This document shows, piece by piece, positions 16,398 through 24,773 of a DNA stretch of 64,000 bases. Source of the stretch: Collinsella sp. An268. GTDB lineage: Bacteria > Actinomycetota > Coriobacteriia > Coriobacteriales > Coriobacteriaceae. Each line of letters opens with the position of its first letter. The stretch's first letter is position 1. The stretch spans positions 79,514-143,513 of the forward strand of contig NZ_NFJH01000006.1 of NCBI RefSeq assembly GCF_002159765.1. The letters are read 5' to 3'. The position numbers were made by a program, and so were the translations under genes. The notes beneath the pieces are model-generated. The model saw only the letters and a list, made by a program, of their open reading frames with translations, had not been told where the DNA came from and searched no databases.

Positions 16398-17201
16398 ATG
16401 GCTCGTATCCAACTCGATGCTCACGACGACATCCAGACGTCGCAGTTTGCCCGCGGACGCATCCACTCGGTGGAGACCATGGGGACGGTCGACGGTCCGG
16501 GCATCCGCTTCGTCGTCTTCACCCAGGGCTGCCCGATGCGCTGCCTCTATTGCCACAACCCCGATACGTGGGAGACGGGTGCGCACGCCGGCACCGAGGT
16601 GACGGTCGAGCAGCTGGTCGGGGAGTTCGAGAGCAATCGCCAGTTCTACCGAAACGGCGGTATCACGGTATCGGGCGGGGAGCCGCTCCTGCAGCCGGAG
16701 TTTCTGGCCGACCTCTTTACCGCGATGCATGCGCGGCCGGCGGGGCGGGTCCACACGTGCCTCGACAGCTGCGGGTACGCCTTCGATCCCGAGCATCCCG
16801 AGCGGTGGGCGCGCTCTCTCGATGAGACCGATCTGGTGCTGCTTGACATCAAGCATGCCGATCCGGAGGGGCATCGCGCGCTCACGGGGCGCGACCCTGC
16901 GCGCATTCTCGCCTTTGGCGACGAGTTGGCGCGGCGCGGCATCCCAGTGGTGATTCGCCATGTGATCGTGCCGGGGCACACCGATACGACGGACGAGTGC
17001 GAGGCGCTCGGGCGCCTGATCGCCCCGTGGCGCAACGTAGCGGGGCTTGAGATGCTGCCCTACCACACTCTCGGCGTCGCCAAATACGAGCAGCTGGGCA
17101 TCGCCTATCCGCTCGCCGGCGTGCCGGAGATGGACAAAGCGCGCATCCCGGAGCTTCGCCAAGCGGTTCTGCGCGGCATGAAGGCGGCGCGCGGGCGGTA
17201 G
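16398..17201 (+). CDS. pflA: Pyruvate formate-lyase activating enzyme (radical SAM)
   Basis: 267 residues from ATG 16398 (GGAAGGGG site); an upstream ATG at 16347 overlaps the likely promoter. The [4Fe-4S] motif C-P-M-R-C-L-Y-C-H-N (C-x3-C-x2-C) follows V-D-G-P-G-I-R-F, the classical PFL-activase entry, and V-S-G-G-E-P binds S-adenosylmethionine. It abstracts hydrogen from the catalytic glycine of PFL under anaerobic conditions. Here the target glycine should be Gly58 of the separate 83-residue subunit rather than the core. It is about 3.8 kb from that gene with unrelated genes between. Confidence 0.95.
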   Translation: MARIQLDAHDDIQTSQFARGRIHSVETMGTVDGPGIRFVVFTQGCPMRCLYCHNPDTWETGAHAGTEVTVEQLVGEFESNRQFYRNGGITVSGGEPLLQPEFLADLFTAMHARPAGRVHTCLDSCGYAFDPEHPERWARSLDETDLVLLDIKHADPEGHRALTGRDPARILAFGDELARRGIPVVIRHVIVPGHTDTTDECEALGRLIAPWRNVAGLEMLPYHTLGVAKYEQLGIAYPLAGVPEMDKARIPELRQAVLRGMKAARGR

Positions 17202-17226
17202 GTGGTCGGCGCGGGCGGTACGGCTC

Positions 17227-18408
17227 CTACGCCACCCGCCGCACACGCCCCACGGCAAGTCCAGCGGCCGCGATGGTCGCGGCGAAGAGCACCACCAGTC
17301 CCACGTCTGCCAGCACGGACGCAACCAGCTCGCCGGACACGCTGGTGGCGCGCACCAGCTCCTGCATGCCGCTCACCGCCCAGTACCCGGGGGTGAAGCG
17401 CGCCACGGCCGTGACCGCTTCCGACATGTTGTCGAGGGGAATCCACGTGCCGCCCAAAAACGCTACGATCATCGCGGCGATGTTGCAGATGGCGTGGATG
17501 AGCTCATGGCGCACGTTGAGCTGCCATACCAGAAACCCAAAGGCCATGCCCACCAGCATGAGCGCGAGCAGGATTACCAACATGAGCTGCACAAACAGGG
17601 TCGGTACGGTGCTGAGCGCATCGCGGTACAGCACGAGTCCCACGCAGGCGTTGATGGCCCACACTACTACCCCGCAGAGGGCGATCGCTCCCACCACCTG
17701 GGCGTCGAAGTGCGTCTGTGCCACGCACGAGACACCGATGCGCTGCCTGATTTCGGTTTGACGCAAGCTGAAGAGTCCCGTGCCCACGATCGCCGCAATC
17801 CCTCCAAACAGCGCGTAGAGGGCAAACTGACAGTACACGAGATAGGTGATGGGCAGACCCGTCTCCTCGGTGGGGACGCTTTCGACGGCGACGCCGGTCT
17901 CTTGTGCGGTATCGACCATCTGCACGAGTTCCGACACGGACGCACCGCGGGCAGCGGCGAGCGCGTAGAGCTCCTGGGTCCAAGCGCGCACGCGCTGGTC
18001 GACGAGCGCGCCGGAAGCGTTCATATAGCTCACGATGCACGAGAGATCGGGTGCGTCACGCCCCGCACGTGCGGCGTCGACGAGGTCGCTACCGTAGTCC
18101 TCGGGGATAATCAGCACGTAGTTGGCTAAGTTGTTGGCAGCGGCCTTTTGCAGGGCGGGGACGGTGTCCTCGATTTCGACGGTCTCCCCGGTGCCAGCGA
18201 GGTACGACGCGAGCGCTTGCGAGACGGCGCTCTCGTCGCGGTCGATGACGGCGATCGTGGGCCGCGCCGACACATAGCCTGCAGCGGTGGCCGAGGATCC
18301 AAGGCTCCCCGCCGCAAAGGCTCCGAGCAGCGAGAACAGCAGCACGTAGACGGCAAAGAGCATGCGGTGCTCGCGGACGAGCCGGCAGGCGATTCTAACG
18401 ATAGGCAT
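17227..18408 (-). CDS. ABC-2 type permease
   Basis: 393 residues. The build is that of YhgE/YadH-type ABC-2 exporters: one N-terminal membrane helix, a ~150-residue external domain containing I-P-E-D-Y-G, then five or six membrane helices at the C-terminus. It overlaps the preceding permease gene by 14 bases, so it is the third gene of an ATPase-permease-permease operon. It probably pairs with the 418-residue permease to form a heterodimeric exporter channel. Confidence 0.85.
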   Translation of the reverse strand: MPIVRIACRLVREHRMLFAVYVLLFSLLGAFAAGSLGSSATAAGYVSARPTIAVIDRDESAVSQALASYLAGTGETVEIEDTVPALQKAAANNLANYVLIIPEDYGSDLVDAARAGRDAPDLSCIVSYMNASGALVDQRVRAWTQELYALAAARGASVSELVQMVDTAQETGVAVESVPTEETGLPITYLVYCQFALYALFGGIAAIVGTGLFSLRQTEIRQRIGVSCVAQTHFDAQVVGAIALCGVVVWAINACVGLVLYRDALSTVPTLFVQLMLVILLALMLVGMAFGFLVWQLNVRHELIHAICNIAAMIVAFLGGTWIPLDNMSEAVTAVARFTPGYWAVSGMQELVRATSVSGELVASVLADVGLVVLFAATIAAAGLAVGRVRRVA

Positions 18409-19651
18409 GGCGGGTCCTCCTCATGCAAAGCACGGAGCCGGCGGCGAACACCGCGGCGATGGCGACGAGTGCGGCAAGGGCCTGGGCAAACGGCACGAGC
18501 GAATCGTAGAAGGTGAGGGCAAACAGCGCCTCCGACGCCTGCGTAGCCGGGTTGACGAGTTGCAGCAGCGGGACGTTTTGCGTAAGCCAGTTTCCGAGTT
18601 CCACCGCGGGCTCGCCAAAGAGACCGGCCGGGAGCGAGAGTCCGAGCGTGCAGATGGTGACGAGCGCGTCCTTCACGCGCGGGGTGGCGCCGGGCAGCGA
18701 CCCGATGAGCGCACCGAACGCGCACGATACCAAAGAGATCGCGGCGCATGCCACCGGGGTCAGCCATATGCGCCCGCCGAACGATACGCCCGCCACGAGC
18801 CACAGGTAGGCAACGGTGGTGAGCGTGCTCGCCATCACGATGAGCCAGCTCGCCACGAGGGCGGCCACAAGCTGTCTGCCCGGCGGGGTGGCGCTCACCT
18901 GGCAGCGGTCTCCGAGGGCAGAGGCGCCGGAGCGCGTGCGCTCAATGAGCGTCTTGGCCACGTCGGCGCACATGATGCATGTGTACCCCAGCAGTGCGTA
19001 GTAATAGCGTCCCATCTCTTGCGGCGGTTCGCGGAGAAGGTCGAGCTCGGAGGTACCGGCGTTGGAGCCAGAGAGATTCTGGGAGAGCGCAGCGACGGCG
19101 CTGGGCGAGGCGAGCGCTGCGGGGTCCCGCTTGGCAAGGTCTTGGGCGATGGCCTCGCCCTGCAGATAGCGGTCGAGCACAACTTGGATGATGGCCTGGC
19201 TGGTGGTTCCCGTCTCGCTGGGGGAGACAAAGAGCGCAGGGACGCCGTTGCTGTCCACCGCGAGGTAGGCCGCGACCTCGCCGGCGAGCACGGCGGAGCG
19301 GGCCTCGTCGGACGAAGCGTAGCGAGTGAGCTCGAAGAGCGCTCCGTCATCGGTCTCGGCGGGTTCCTCGGGGCTACCGCCCGCGCCGTCGGTCTCGGCG
19401 CTGCCCTCGCCGGAGTTCTCCTCAGAAAGGCTCTCGACCAGCGTGCGCAAACCCGTGGCGCGCGACCAGTTGGTATCGGTGACGACCCCAAGCGCGATAC
19501 CGCTCGTGTACTGCGAGCTGGAGAAGTTGGAGAACATCGTCATAAAGATGGTCGCCATGATGAGCGGGAAGAGAAACGCCCAGATGACGATGCTTGTGTT
19601 GCGCAGGCTCGTGCGTATGTCGCAGGCGATGAGCGAGAGCATGCTCCTCAC
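18395..19651 (-). CDS. ABC-2 type permease
   Basis: 418 residues with the same layout as its downstream neighbour: an N-terminal helix (A-F-L-F-P-L-I-M-A-T-I-F), an external domain with a Glu/Gly-rich insertion at about 80-110, and a C-terminal helix bundle. It overlaps the ATPase gene by 4 bases and the next permease by 14, a sign of translational coupling. Exported substrate unknown; peptides, antibiotics or lipids are typical. Confidence 0.85.
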   Translation of the reverse strand: MRSMLSLIACDIRTSLRNTSIVIWAFLFPLIMATIFMTMFSNFSSSQYTSGIALGVVTDTNWSRATGLRTLVESLSEENSGEGSAETDGAGGSPEEPAETDDGALFELTRYASSDEARSAVLAGEVAAYLAVDSNGVPALFVSPSETGTTSQAIIQVVLDRYLQGEAIAQDLAKRDPAALASPSAVAALSQNLSGSNAGTSELDLLREPPQEMGRYYYALLGYTCIMCADVAKTLIERTRSGASALGDRCQVSATPPGRQLVAALVASWLIVMASTLTTVAYLWLVAGVSFGGRIWLTPVACAAISLVSCAFGALIGSLPGATPRVKDALVTICTLGLSLPAGLFGEPAVELGNWLTQNVPLLQLVNPATQASEALFALTFYDSLVPFAQALAALVAIAAVFAAGSVLCMRRTRHAYR

Positions 19652-20721
19652 CTCCCGCTGCGCCGTAGAAGGCGGGCTACAAGGCCGGGCGCCTCTTCCG
19701 CCCCCGCCGCTCCGTCTTCAGTCGCGGCTCTGGCATCGGCGCCCGGTGCGCCGTCGCCGTCGCGCAGGTCGCTACCGGTCATCTCGAGGAAGACATCGTT
19801 CAGCGTCGGGGGCTCAGAGAACACGCGGACCGGCTCGATTCCCGTGTCGGCGAGCACACCGAGCACCTCGGCGAGGTGCCCCTGCCCCTGCCCGCATGCC
19901 ACATGCAGCTCATGGCCTCGGTAGGTTGCCCGCAGCACGCAGGGAAGGTAGCGCACGGCTTCGAGTGCGCGATCGGGCAGGTTGGGAATCTCGGCAGCGA
20001 TCTTCTCGCCCACATCGATCATGCCCTTGAGCTCGCCGACCGTCCCCTCGGCAATGGCGCGCCCACGGTCCATGATCATCACGCGCCCGCAAATCTGCTC
20101 GACCTCTTCCATGTAGTGGCTCGTATAGACCACGGTAGCGCCCTCGTCTACCAGGCGCAAGATGCCCTCGAGGATGGCGTTGCGGCTCTGAGGATCGACG
20201 GCAACGGTGGGCTCGTCGAAGAAGATGAGCTCGGGGCGGTGCGCGATTCCGCAGGCGATGTTGAGGCGCCGGAGCAGGCCACCGGAGAGCTTGCGAGGCC
20301 GGAAGCGCCGAAAGCGCTCGAGACCGGCGAAGGCGATGGCGTCCTCTACGAGCGTGCGGCGGAGCGCGCGGTCGGATACGTAGAGCGAGCAGAAGGCGTC
20401 GATGTTCTCGGTGACGGTGAGCTCGTCAAAAACGGCCACCTGTTGGGGAACGATGCCGATGCGCCGCTTGAGGTCGTACCGTCGCGGGCTCATGGCTTCG
20501 CCGAAAAGCTCGATTGAGCCCTTCTGGTAGCTGAGGAGCTGAAGCATGCAGTTGATTGCCGTAGTCTTGCCGCAGCCGTTGGGGCCGAGGAGGCCGAAGA
20601 TCTCCCCGCGCCTGACGGTGAGATCGAAGTGGTCGAGTGCGGTGAGATCGCCGTAGCGCTTGACGAGCTGTCGGACGGAGATGACGGGCGCGGTGCCCTG
20701 GGCTTGGTGCTGCGCGGACAT
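19648..20721 (-). CDS. ABC transporter ATP-binding protein
   Basis: 357 residues from ATG 20721 (GAAGGGAG site). Walker A G-P-N-G-C-G-K-T-T, signature L-S-G-G-L-L-R-R, Walker B L-I-F-F-D-E-P-T and a downstream H-switch (Y-T-S-H-Y-M-E-E-V) are all intact. The extra C-terminal ~120 residues end in an Ala/Asp-rich tail, common in DrrA/CcmA-type ATPases. It energises the two ABC-2 permeases downstream and is divergent from a NarL-type two-component system that probably controls it. Confidence 0.93.
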   Translation of the reverse strand: MSAQHQAQGTAPVISVRQLVKRYGDLTALDHFDLTVRRGEIFGLLGPNGCGKTTAINCMLQLLSYQKGSIELFGEAMSPRRYDLKRRIGIVPQQVAVFDELTVTENIDAFCSLYVSDRALRRTLVEDAIAFAGLERFRRFRPRKLSGGLLRRLNIACGIAHRPELIFFDEPTVAVDPQSRNAILEGILRLVDEGATVVYTSHYMEEVEQICGRVMIMDRGRAIAEGTVGELKGMIDVGEKIAAEIPNLPDRALEAVRYLPCVLRATYRGHELHVACGQGQGHLAEVLGVLADTGIEPVRVFSEPPTLNDVFLEMTGSDLRDGDGAPGADARAATEDGAAGAEEAPGLVARLLRRSGR

Positions 20722-20779
20722 GGGACTCCCTTCAGACGCTGCATGATTGCAGTATCGGCCGCAAGGCGCCGCGGCGGAA

Positions 20780-20872
20780 GTGAGGTTTGTCACGAGTTCT
20801 GCGGCGATGGGCGCCAGCTACGGTGCCCGTGGCGCCATCGATCTCGGTTGGACATGACATTTGTCACGAATT
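20780..20872. promoter_or_regulatory. Repeated operator-like sites between ABC operon and two-component system
   Basis: TTTGTCACGAGTT at 20786-20798 and TTTGTCACGAATT at 20860-20872 are direct copies 74 bases apart. Each sits inside a small dyad (GTGA-N6-TCAC and TGACA-TT-TGTCA). A two-copy dyad in a 219-base divergent gap is what a dimeric LuxR-type response regulator would bind; the adjacent regulator at 22360 is the obvious candidate. Confidence 0.5.
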
Positions 20873-20940
20873 GGGTGCAAGGCTGGCCGGAGGGAGGCAT
20901 CGCACGAAGTGCGGCGCGGCTCGTGCGCTAGACTTGCCTC

Positions 20941-22347
20941 ATGGAACGATTGACTGACAAGCTGATGCTCTTTGCATGCTGCCTCGCCGCCGCCATCGCC
21001 TTCGCCCCGCGTGCGGCGACGGTTGCGGTGCTGCTCGTATGCGCTACCGCGGCGATTGCGGTTGAGGTTGCGGACATGGGTTCCGGGTGCGATGACGCCG
21101 CTGGCGTTATGGGCGATGACGCCGCTGGCGAAATCGCGGGCAGCAGATCCCTTCGAGGCAGTTCCGTCGGCGGGGCGGTTTCCGTGCTGAGGCAGTGCGT
21201 CCCCACGGCGCTCCCGCTCGCCTGCTGCGCGCTTGCCCTGGCGCTGCCGGAGACGCTCCTTGCCCTACCGCTCGCAGCGTATGATTTGGCGCGCCGTCCT
21301 CCCCGCGCTCTCATCGCCGTTCCGTTCACTATGCTTCTCGTTGGCATCAATCGGGCGGGCCTCGATGTGCTTCCCATCGTATTTGCGGCATTCTTAAGCG
21401 CAGCCGCTGTGGTGCTCGCTCGCCGTACCGATCAGACCCGTCGTCAGCGCGACCGCAACCTGCGCGAACGCGATCGCCTGCGGGAGCGCTCCTTCAAGCT
21501 TGAGGCCCAGAACCGCGATCTTGTCGATAAGCGCGAGCTTGCCGTGCGCGTGGCCGTACTCGAGGAGCGCACCCGCATCGCGCGCGAGATACACGATAAC
21601 GTTGGCCATCTTCTCACGAGGACGCTATTGCAGGCTAAAGCCTATGAAGTCGTGTTCGCCTCGGACGAACGCGCTCGCGCGGCGTTCTCGGCGCTCGCGA
21701 ACGATGTGGACGAAGCGCTCGGTACGGTGCGTGCGAGCGTGCGCGACCTGCACGAGGATCGTATCGATGCGGGTGCTCAGGTGGCTCGCATCGCCGCGGA
21801 GGCTCCGGTGCCCACGCATTGCACAACCGATGTCGCTGCGGCCCCGCCCGAGGTCGCGAGCTGCTTGGCGGCGGTGACGCGCGAGGCGCTCTCCAACGTC
21901 GCGCATCATGCGGGGCCCGCCGCGCGCGCCGAGGTGAGCTTGGTCGAGCATCCCGGTTTCTGGCAGCTGACCGTCACGGACGATGGTGGCGCAGCCCCGG
22001 GCGTCGAGAATCGGGCGGCCGTCTCGTCTGAGGCGGGCGCGCCTGCCACGGCTTCCGGCGATGCGGTGCGCAATGCCCCTTTGCCAGAGGGGCGCCCGCC
22101 CGCCACAGCGCCCTATGTTGGCCGCGGTTTGGGCCTGACTTCCATGGAGGAGCGGGTGGATGCGCTCGGCGGCACGTTTCGCGCCGGCCCCGATGCCGCG
22201 GGGTATGGCTGGCGAGTGTTTGCGAGCATCCCCAAACCGCGCGGCGCGACCGTCGGGGGCAATGCCGCCCCACGTGGCGACGCGGAGCCGGCAGATTGGG
22301 CCGACGTGTTCCCAAACGACTCGTGCACGACGGGAAACAGCAGGTAG
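20941..22347 (+). CDS. NarL-type sensor histidine kinase (HisKA_3)
   Basis: 468 residues. About four hydrophobic segments lie within residues 8-160, with a low-complexity stretch that includes a 24-base period duplication (21089-21130). A linker helix leads to the phosphoacceptor His218 in R-I-A-R-E-I-H-D-N-V-G-H, the HisKA_3 signature. The ATPase domain has T-R-E-A-L-S-N-V-A-H-H-A (N box) and G-x-G-L-T-S-M-E-E-R. An Ala/Pro-rich insert separates the ATPase motifs, and a 40-residue tail follows. There is no ribosome site before ATG 20941. A TAGACT box ends 6 bases upstream, so the mRNA may be leaderless. It should phosphorylate the adjacent regulator. Confidence 0.9.
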   Translation: MERLTDKLMLFACCLAAAIAFAPRAATVAVLLVCATAAIAVEVADMGSGCDDAAGVMGDDAAGEIAGSRSLRGSSVGGAVSVLRQCVPTALPLACCALALALPETLLALPLAAYDLARRPPRALIAVPFTMLLVGINRAGLDVLPIVFAAFLSAAAVVLARRTDQTRRQRDRNLRERDRLRERSFKLEAQNRDLVDKRELAVRVAVLEERTRIAREIHDNVGHLLTRTLLQAKAYEVVFASDERARAAFSALANDVDEALGTVRASVRDLHEDRIDAGAQVARIAAEAPVPTHCTTDVAAAPPEVASCLAAVTREALSNVAHHAGPAARAEVSLVEHPGFWQLTVTDDGGAAPGVENRAAVSSEAGAPATASGDAVRNAPLPEGRPPATAPYVGRGLGLTSMEERVDALGGTFRAGPDAAGYGWRVFASIPKPRGATVGGNAAPRGDAEPADWADVFPNDSCTTGNSR

Positions 22348-22359
22348 AAAGGGGCAGGC

Positions 22360-22998
22360 ATGCGCATTGCCATCATCGATGACGATCGTCTTATCTGCGA
22401 TTCGCTCAACATCATCTTGGGCAACGAGCCCGATATTGACGTCGTCGGCATCGGGGGCGATGGGAACGACGCCGTGCGCCTTGCGGCTGCCGAGCGCCCC
22501 GATATCCTGCTCATGGATATCCAGATGCCCGGACGCGACGGCCTTTCGGCGGCGCAGGAGATCCTCGCATGCGATCCAGCTGCCCGCATCGTGTTTCTCA
22601 CCACGTTTTCCGACGACGAGTACATCGTGCGCGCACTGGCGCTCGGAGCGCGCGGATACCTCATCAAACAGGATGTCGGCACTATCGCGCCGGCGCTCAG
22701 GGCGGTTATGAGCGGGCAGAGCGTACTCGAGGGGGAGGTGCTGGCGCGCGTTTCACACCGTGGCGGCGCGCCGGTGGAGGCCTCGGGCGCCGGACGCGCT
22801 GCATCCGATCCGTTTGCCTGCCTGACCGAGCGCGAGCGCGAGGTGGCCGAACTTATCGCCGAAGGGCTCGACAACCGCGAGATCGCGGCGGCTGCGTATC
22901 TCGGGGAGGGGACCGTCCGCAACCACATCAGCTCGATTCTCGCGAAGCTGCACCTCAAGAACCGCACGCAGATCGCCATAGCCTACTGGCGCCGGTAG
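22360..22998 (+). CDS. NarL/LuxR-type response regulator
   Basis: 212 residues with an AAAGGGG ribosome site, 12 bases after the kinase gene. Receiver domain: acidic cluster D7-D8-D9, phosphoacceptor Asp53 in L-L-M-D-I-Q-M-P, and Lys in G-Y-L-I-K. The C-terminal LuxR helix-turn-helix begins L-T-E-R-E-R-E-V-A and contains G-T-V-R-N-H-I-S-S-I. As the partner of the upstream kinase it probably activates the divergent ABC-2 exporter operon in response to an envelope signal or antimicrobial compound. Confidence 0.93.
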   Translation: MRIAIIDDDRLICDSLNIILGNEPDIDVVGIGGDGNDAVRLAAAERPDILLMDIQMPGRDGLSAAQEILACDPAARIVFLTTFSDDEYIVRALALGARGYLIKQDVGTIAPALRAVMSGQSVLEGEVLARVSHRGGAPVEASGAGRAASDPFACLTEREREVAELIAEGLDNREIAAAAYLGEGTVRNHISSILAKLHLKNRTQIAIAYWRR

Positions 22999-23082
22999 GG
23001 CGCGGGCTAGGTGCGCCCTGTTTTGGGCGGCTGCCGGTGGCAAGGGGGCGCGCGGGACGCCGCGAAAGGCGGCTTTCGGTAA

Positions 23083-23222
23083 GTTCGAGCCTCCCCTGTG
23101 CACCAAATCGCCAAACGGTGGAGTAGCCGCCCTCCATCGCCGGCAAAGGGGCAGGTCGTTGGAATCGCATGGCTGAGTCTATCCGGCTCGTTTCGAATTT
23201 GATGCACAGATGAGCCCCGAAC
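23083..23222. repeat. Long palindromic-ended intergenic element, copy 1
   Basis: Arms 23083-23108 and 23197-23222 pair at 20 of 26 positions. The inner ends are TGTGCACCAAAT and ATTTGATGCACA. The distance between the TGTGCA boxes is nearly the same as in a second copy at 35816-35955 (112 versus 114 bases), but the interior differs. It fills much of the 313-base gap between the response regulator and mtnN; nothing else is seen in that gap. Confidence 0.6.
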
Positions 23223-23311
23223 TATCGCAAGTGCCAGGAGAGTCCGGGGAGGTCGGCCAACGTGGCGCGTTTTTTGGTATCGTGGGGCGTGACCAAACCG
23301 AGGAGGCCATC

Positions 23312-24133
23312 ATGACGCCAACCATTGCCATCATCGGCGCGCTTGAGAAGGAAGTGCGCCAGATCTATACCGAAGTCGACAACGGGACCGTTACCGAGGA
23401 GGCCGGGCTCAAGATTGTCGGCGGTGCGTACCACGGGTTCAACTTGGTCGCCACCACGGCGGGCATGGGTACCGTTAACGTGGCAGCCGCCACGCAGCAT
23501 CTCATCAGCGTGTACGGGGCAAACGCCGTCATCTTCTCCGGCATCGCGGGCGGTCTCAACCCGGCGCTCCATATCGGCGACATCGTGGTGGGCGCGCGCC
23601 TGCGCTATCTCGATACCGATACGGCCCTCATCGCGGAGTCCGCTCCGTCGCTCGAGGAGTTCGCCTCGACCGATTATCTCGTCGACGTCGCGGAGGAGAC
23701 CCTTAAGGCATGGGGCTTCGTTTCCGCCGAGCTTGACGGCGACGCCCTCGATGCCGCCCTCGAGACCGCCGGCAGCTCCCCGTTTGCGCGCTTCCGGCGC
23801 GAGGGCGAGTCTGCCGACCCTAGGCGCTACCTGCGCGGCACCATCGCCACGGGCGACCGTTTCTGCACGGGCGCCGCGATGCGAGCAGAGGTCATCTCCG
23901 CCACACAGGCGGACTGCGTCGAGATGGAGGGTGCGGCCGTGGCGCACATCGCCGCCAAGAACGGTGTCGATTGCCTGGTGCTGCGCGCCATCAGCGATAA
24001 TTGCGACGAGGAGTACGATGCCTTCTGCGAGCGCACGTTTGACCTCGATGAGTACGCGCGCACCGCAAGCTCGCTGACGCTGGCCATCGTGCGGCGCGTC
24101 GCCGCCCGCCTCGGTCTTTCGCGCGAAGGGTAG
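23312..24133 (+). CDS. mtnN: 5'-methylthioadenosine/S-adenosylhomocysteine nucleosidase
   Basis: 273 residues from ATG 23312 (GAGGAGG site). Starts I-A-I-I-G-A-L-E-K-E-V, as in Pfs/MtnN. G-I-A-G-G-L holds the nucleoside-phosphorylase-fold glycines, and V-E-M-E-G-A-A-V-A-H carries the catalytic Glu region, with R-A-I-S-D-N-C-D near the end supplying the catalytic Asp. It hydrolyses MTA and SAH to adenine plus thioribose derivatives. It is about 40 residues longer than E. coli MtnN because of an insert at about 150-180. engB starts 5 bases after its stop. Confidence 0.92.
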   Translation: MTPTIAIIGALEKEVRQIYTEVDNGTVTEEAGLKIVGGAYHGFNLVATTAGMGTVNVAAATQHLISVYGANAVIFSGIAGGLNPALHIGDIVVGARLRYLDTDTALIAESAPSLEEFASTDYLVDVAEETLKAWGFVSAELDGDALDAALETAGSSPFARFRREGESADPRRYLRGTIATGDRFCTGAAMRAEVISATQADCVEMEGAAVAHIAAKNGVDCLVLRAISDNCDEEYDAFCERTFDLDEYARTASSLTLAIVRRVAARLGLSREG

Positions 24134-24138
24134 ATGCT

Positions 24139-24729
24139 ATGGCAGATTCCATCAATTACCAGCTGGCTCATTTTGTGGCGAGCTACGGCGCGGTCTCTCA
24201 GATCCCCGAGTCGACCTGCCCCGAGGTCAGCTTTGTCGGTCGCTCCAACGTGGGCAAGTCGTCCATCATGAACAAGCTCTTTGGGCGCAAGGGCCTCGTG
24301 AAGGTGTCGAGCACGCCGGGCAAGACCGCCAACATCAACTTCTTCGAGGCGGACGGCGTGCACTTTGTGGACCTGCCGGGCTACGGTTTTGCACGGCGCT
24401 CAAAGGCCGAGCGCGACCGCTGGGCCCGTCTCATCGGCGACTTCTTTGAGAGCGAGCGGAGCTTCAACCTTGTGGTGTCCCTCGTGGACATCCGTCACGA
24501 TCCGAGCGCACTCGACCACCAGATGATCGAGTACCTGCAAGAGAACGAGTTCACGTTCATCGTCTGCCTCACCAAAGCGGATAAGCTCAGCCGAGGGAAG
24601 CGCGCGCAGCAGGCCGCCGCCGTCCGCCGTCAGCTCAATGTGCCCGCCGAAGACATCATCGTCACGTCTGCTGAGGATGGTACAGGCATCGACGAGCTCA
24701 AGCGCGTTATCGCCGAGCGCTGTCTGTAG
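24139..24729 (+). CDS. engB: Ribosome-biogenesis GTPase EngB/YsxC
   Basis: 196 residues with all GTPase boxes: G1 G-R-S-N-V-G-K-S-S, the G2 region S-S-T-P-G-K-T, G3 D-L-P-G-Y-G, G4 T-K-A-D and G5 T-S-A. F-V-G-R-S-N-V-G-K is diagnostic of the EngB (YihA/YsxC) family, which acts late in 50S subunit assembly. Length is normal for the family. It probably shares a transcript with mtnN. Confidence 0.95.
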   Translation: MADSINYQLAHFVASYGAVSQIPESTCPEVSFVGRSNVGKSSIMNKLFGRKGLVKVSSTPGKTANINFFEADGVHFVDLPGYGFARRSKAERDRWARLIGDFFESERSFNLVVSLVDIRHDPSALDHQMIEYLQENEFTFIVCLTKADKLSRGKRAQQAAAVRRQLNVPAEDIIVTSAEDGTGIDELKRVIAERCL

Positions 24730-24773
24730 GGGAGAGCACGGCGGCCGGAGCTTAAGGTTTACCCGGCAACCTG

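Noticed and set aside
15264..17324. 686-residue minus-strand open frame
   Set aside because: It crosses the cyclase gene and the antisense of pflA with low-information composition; the real genes in other frames account for the region.
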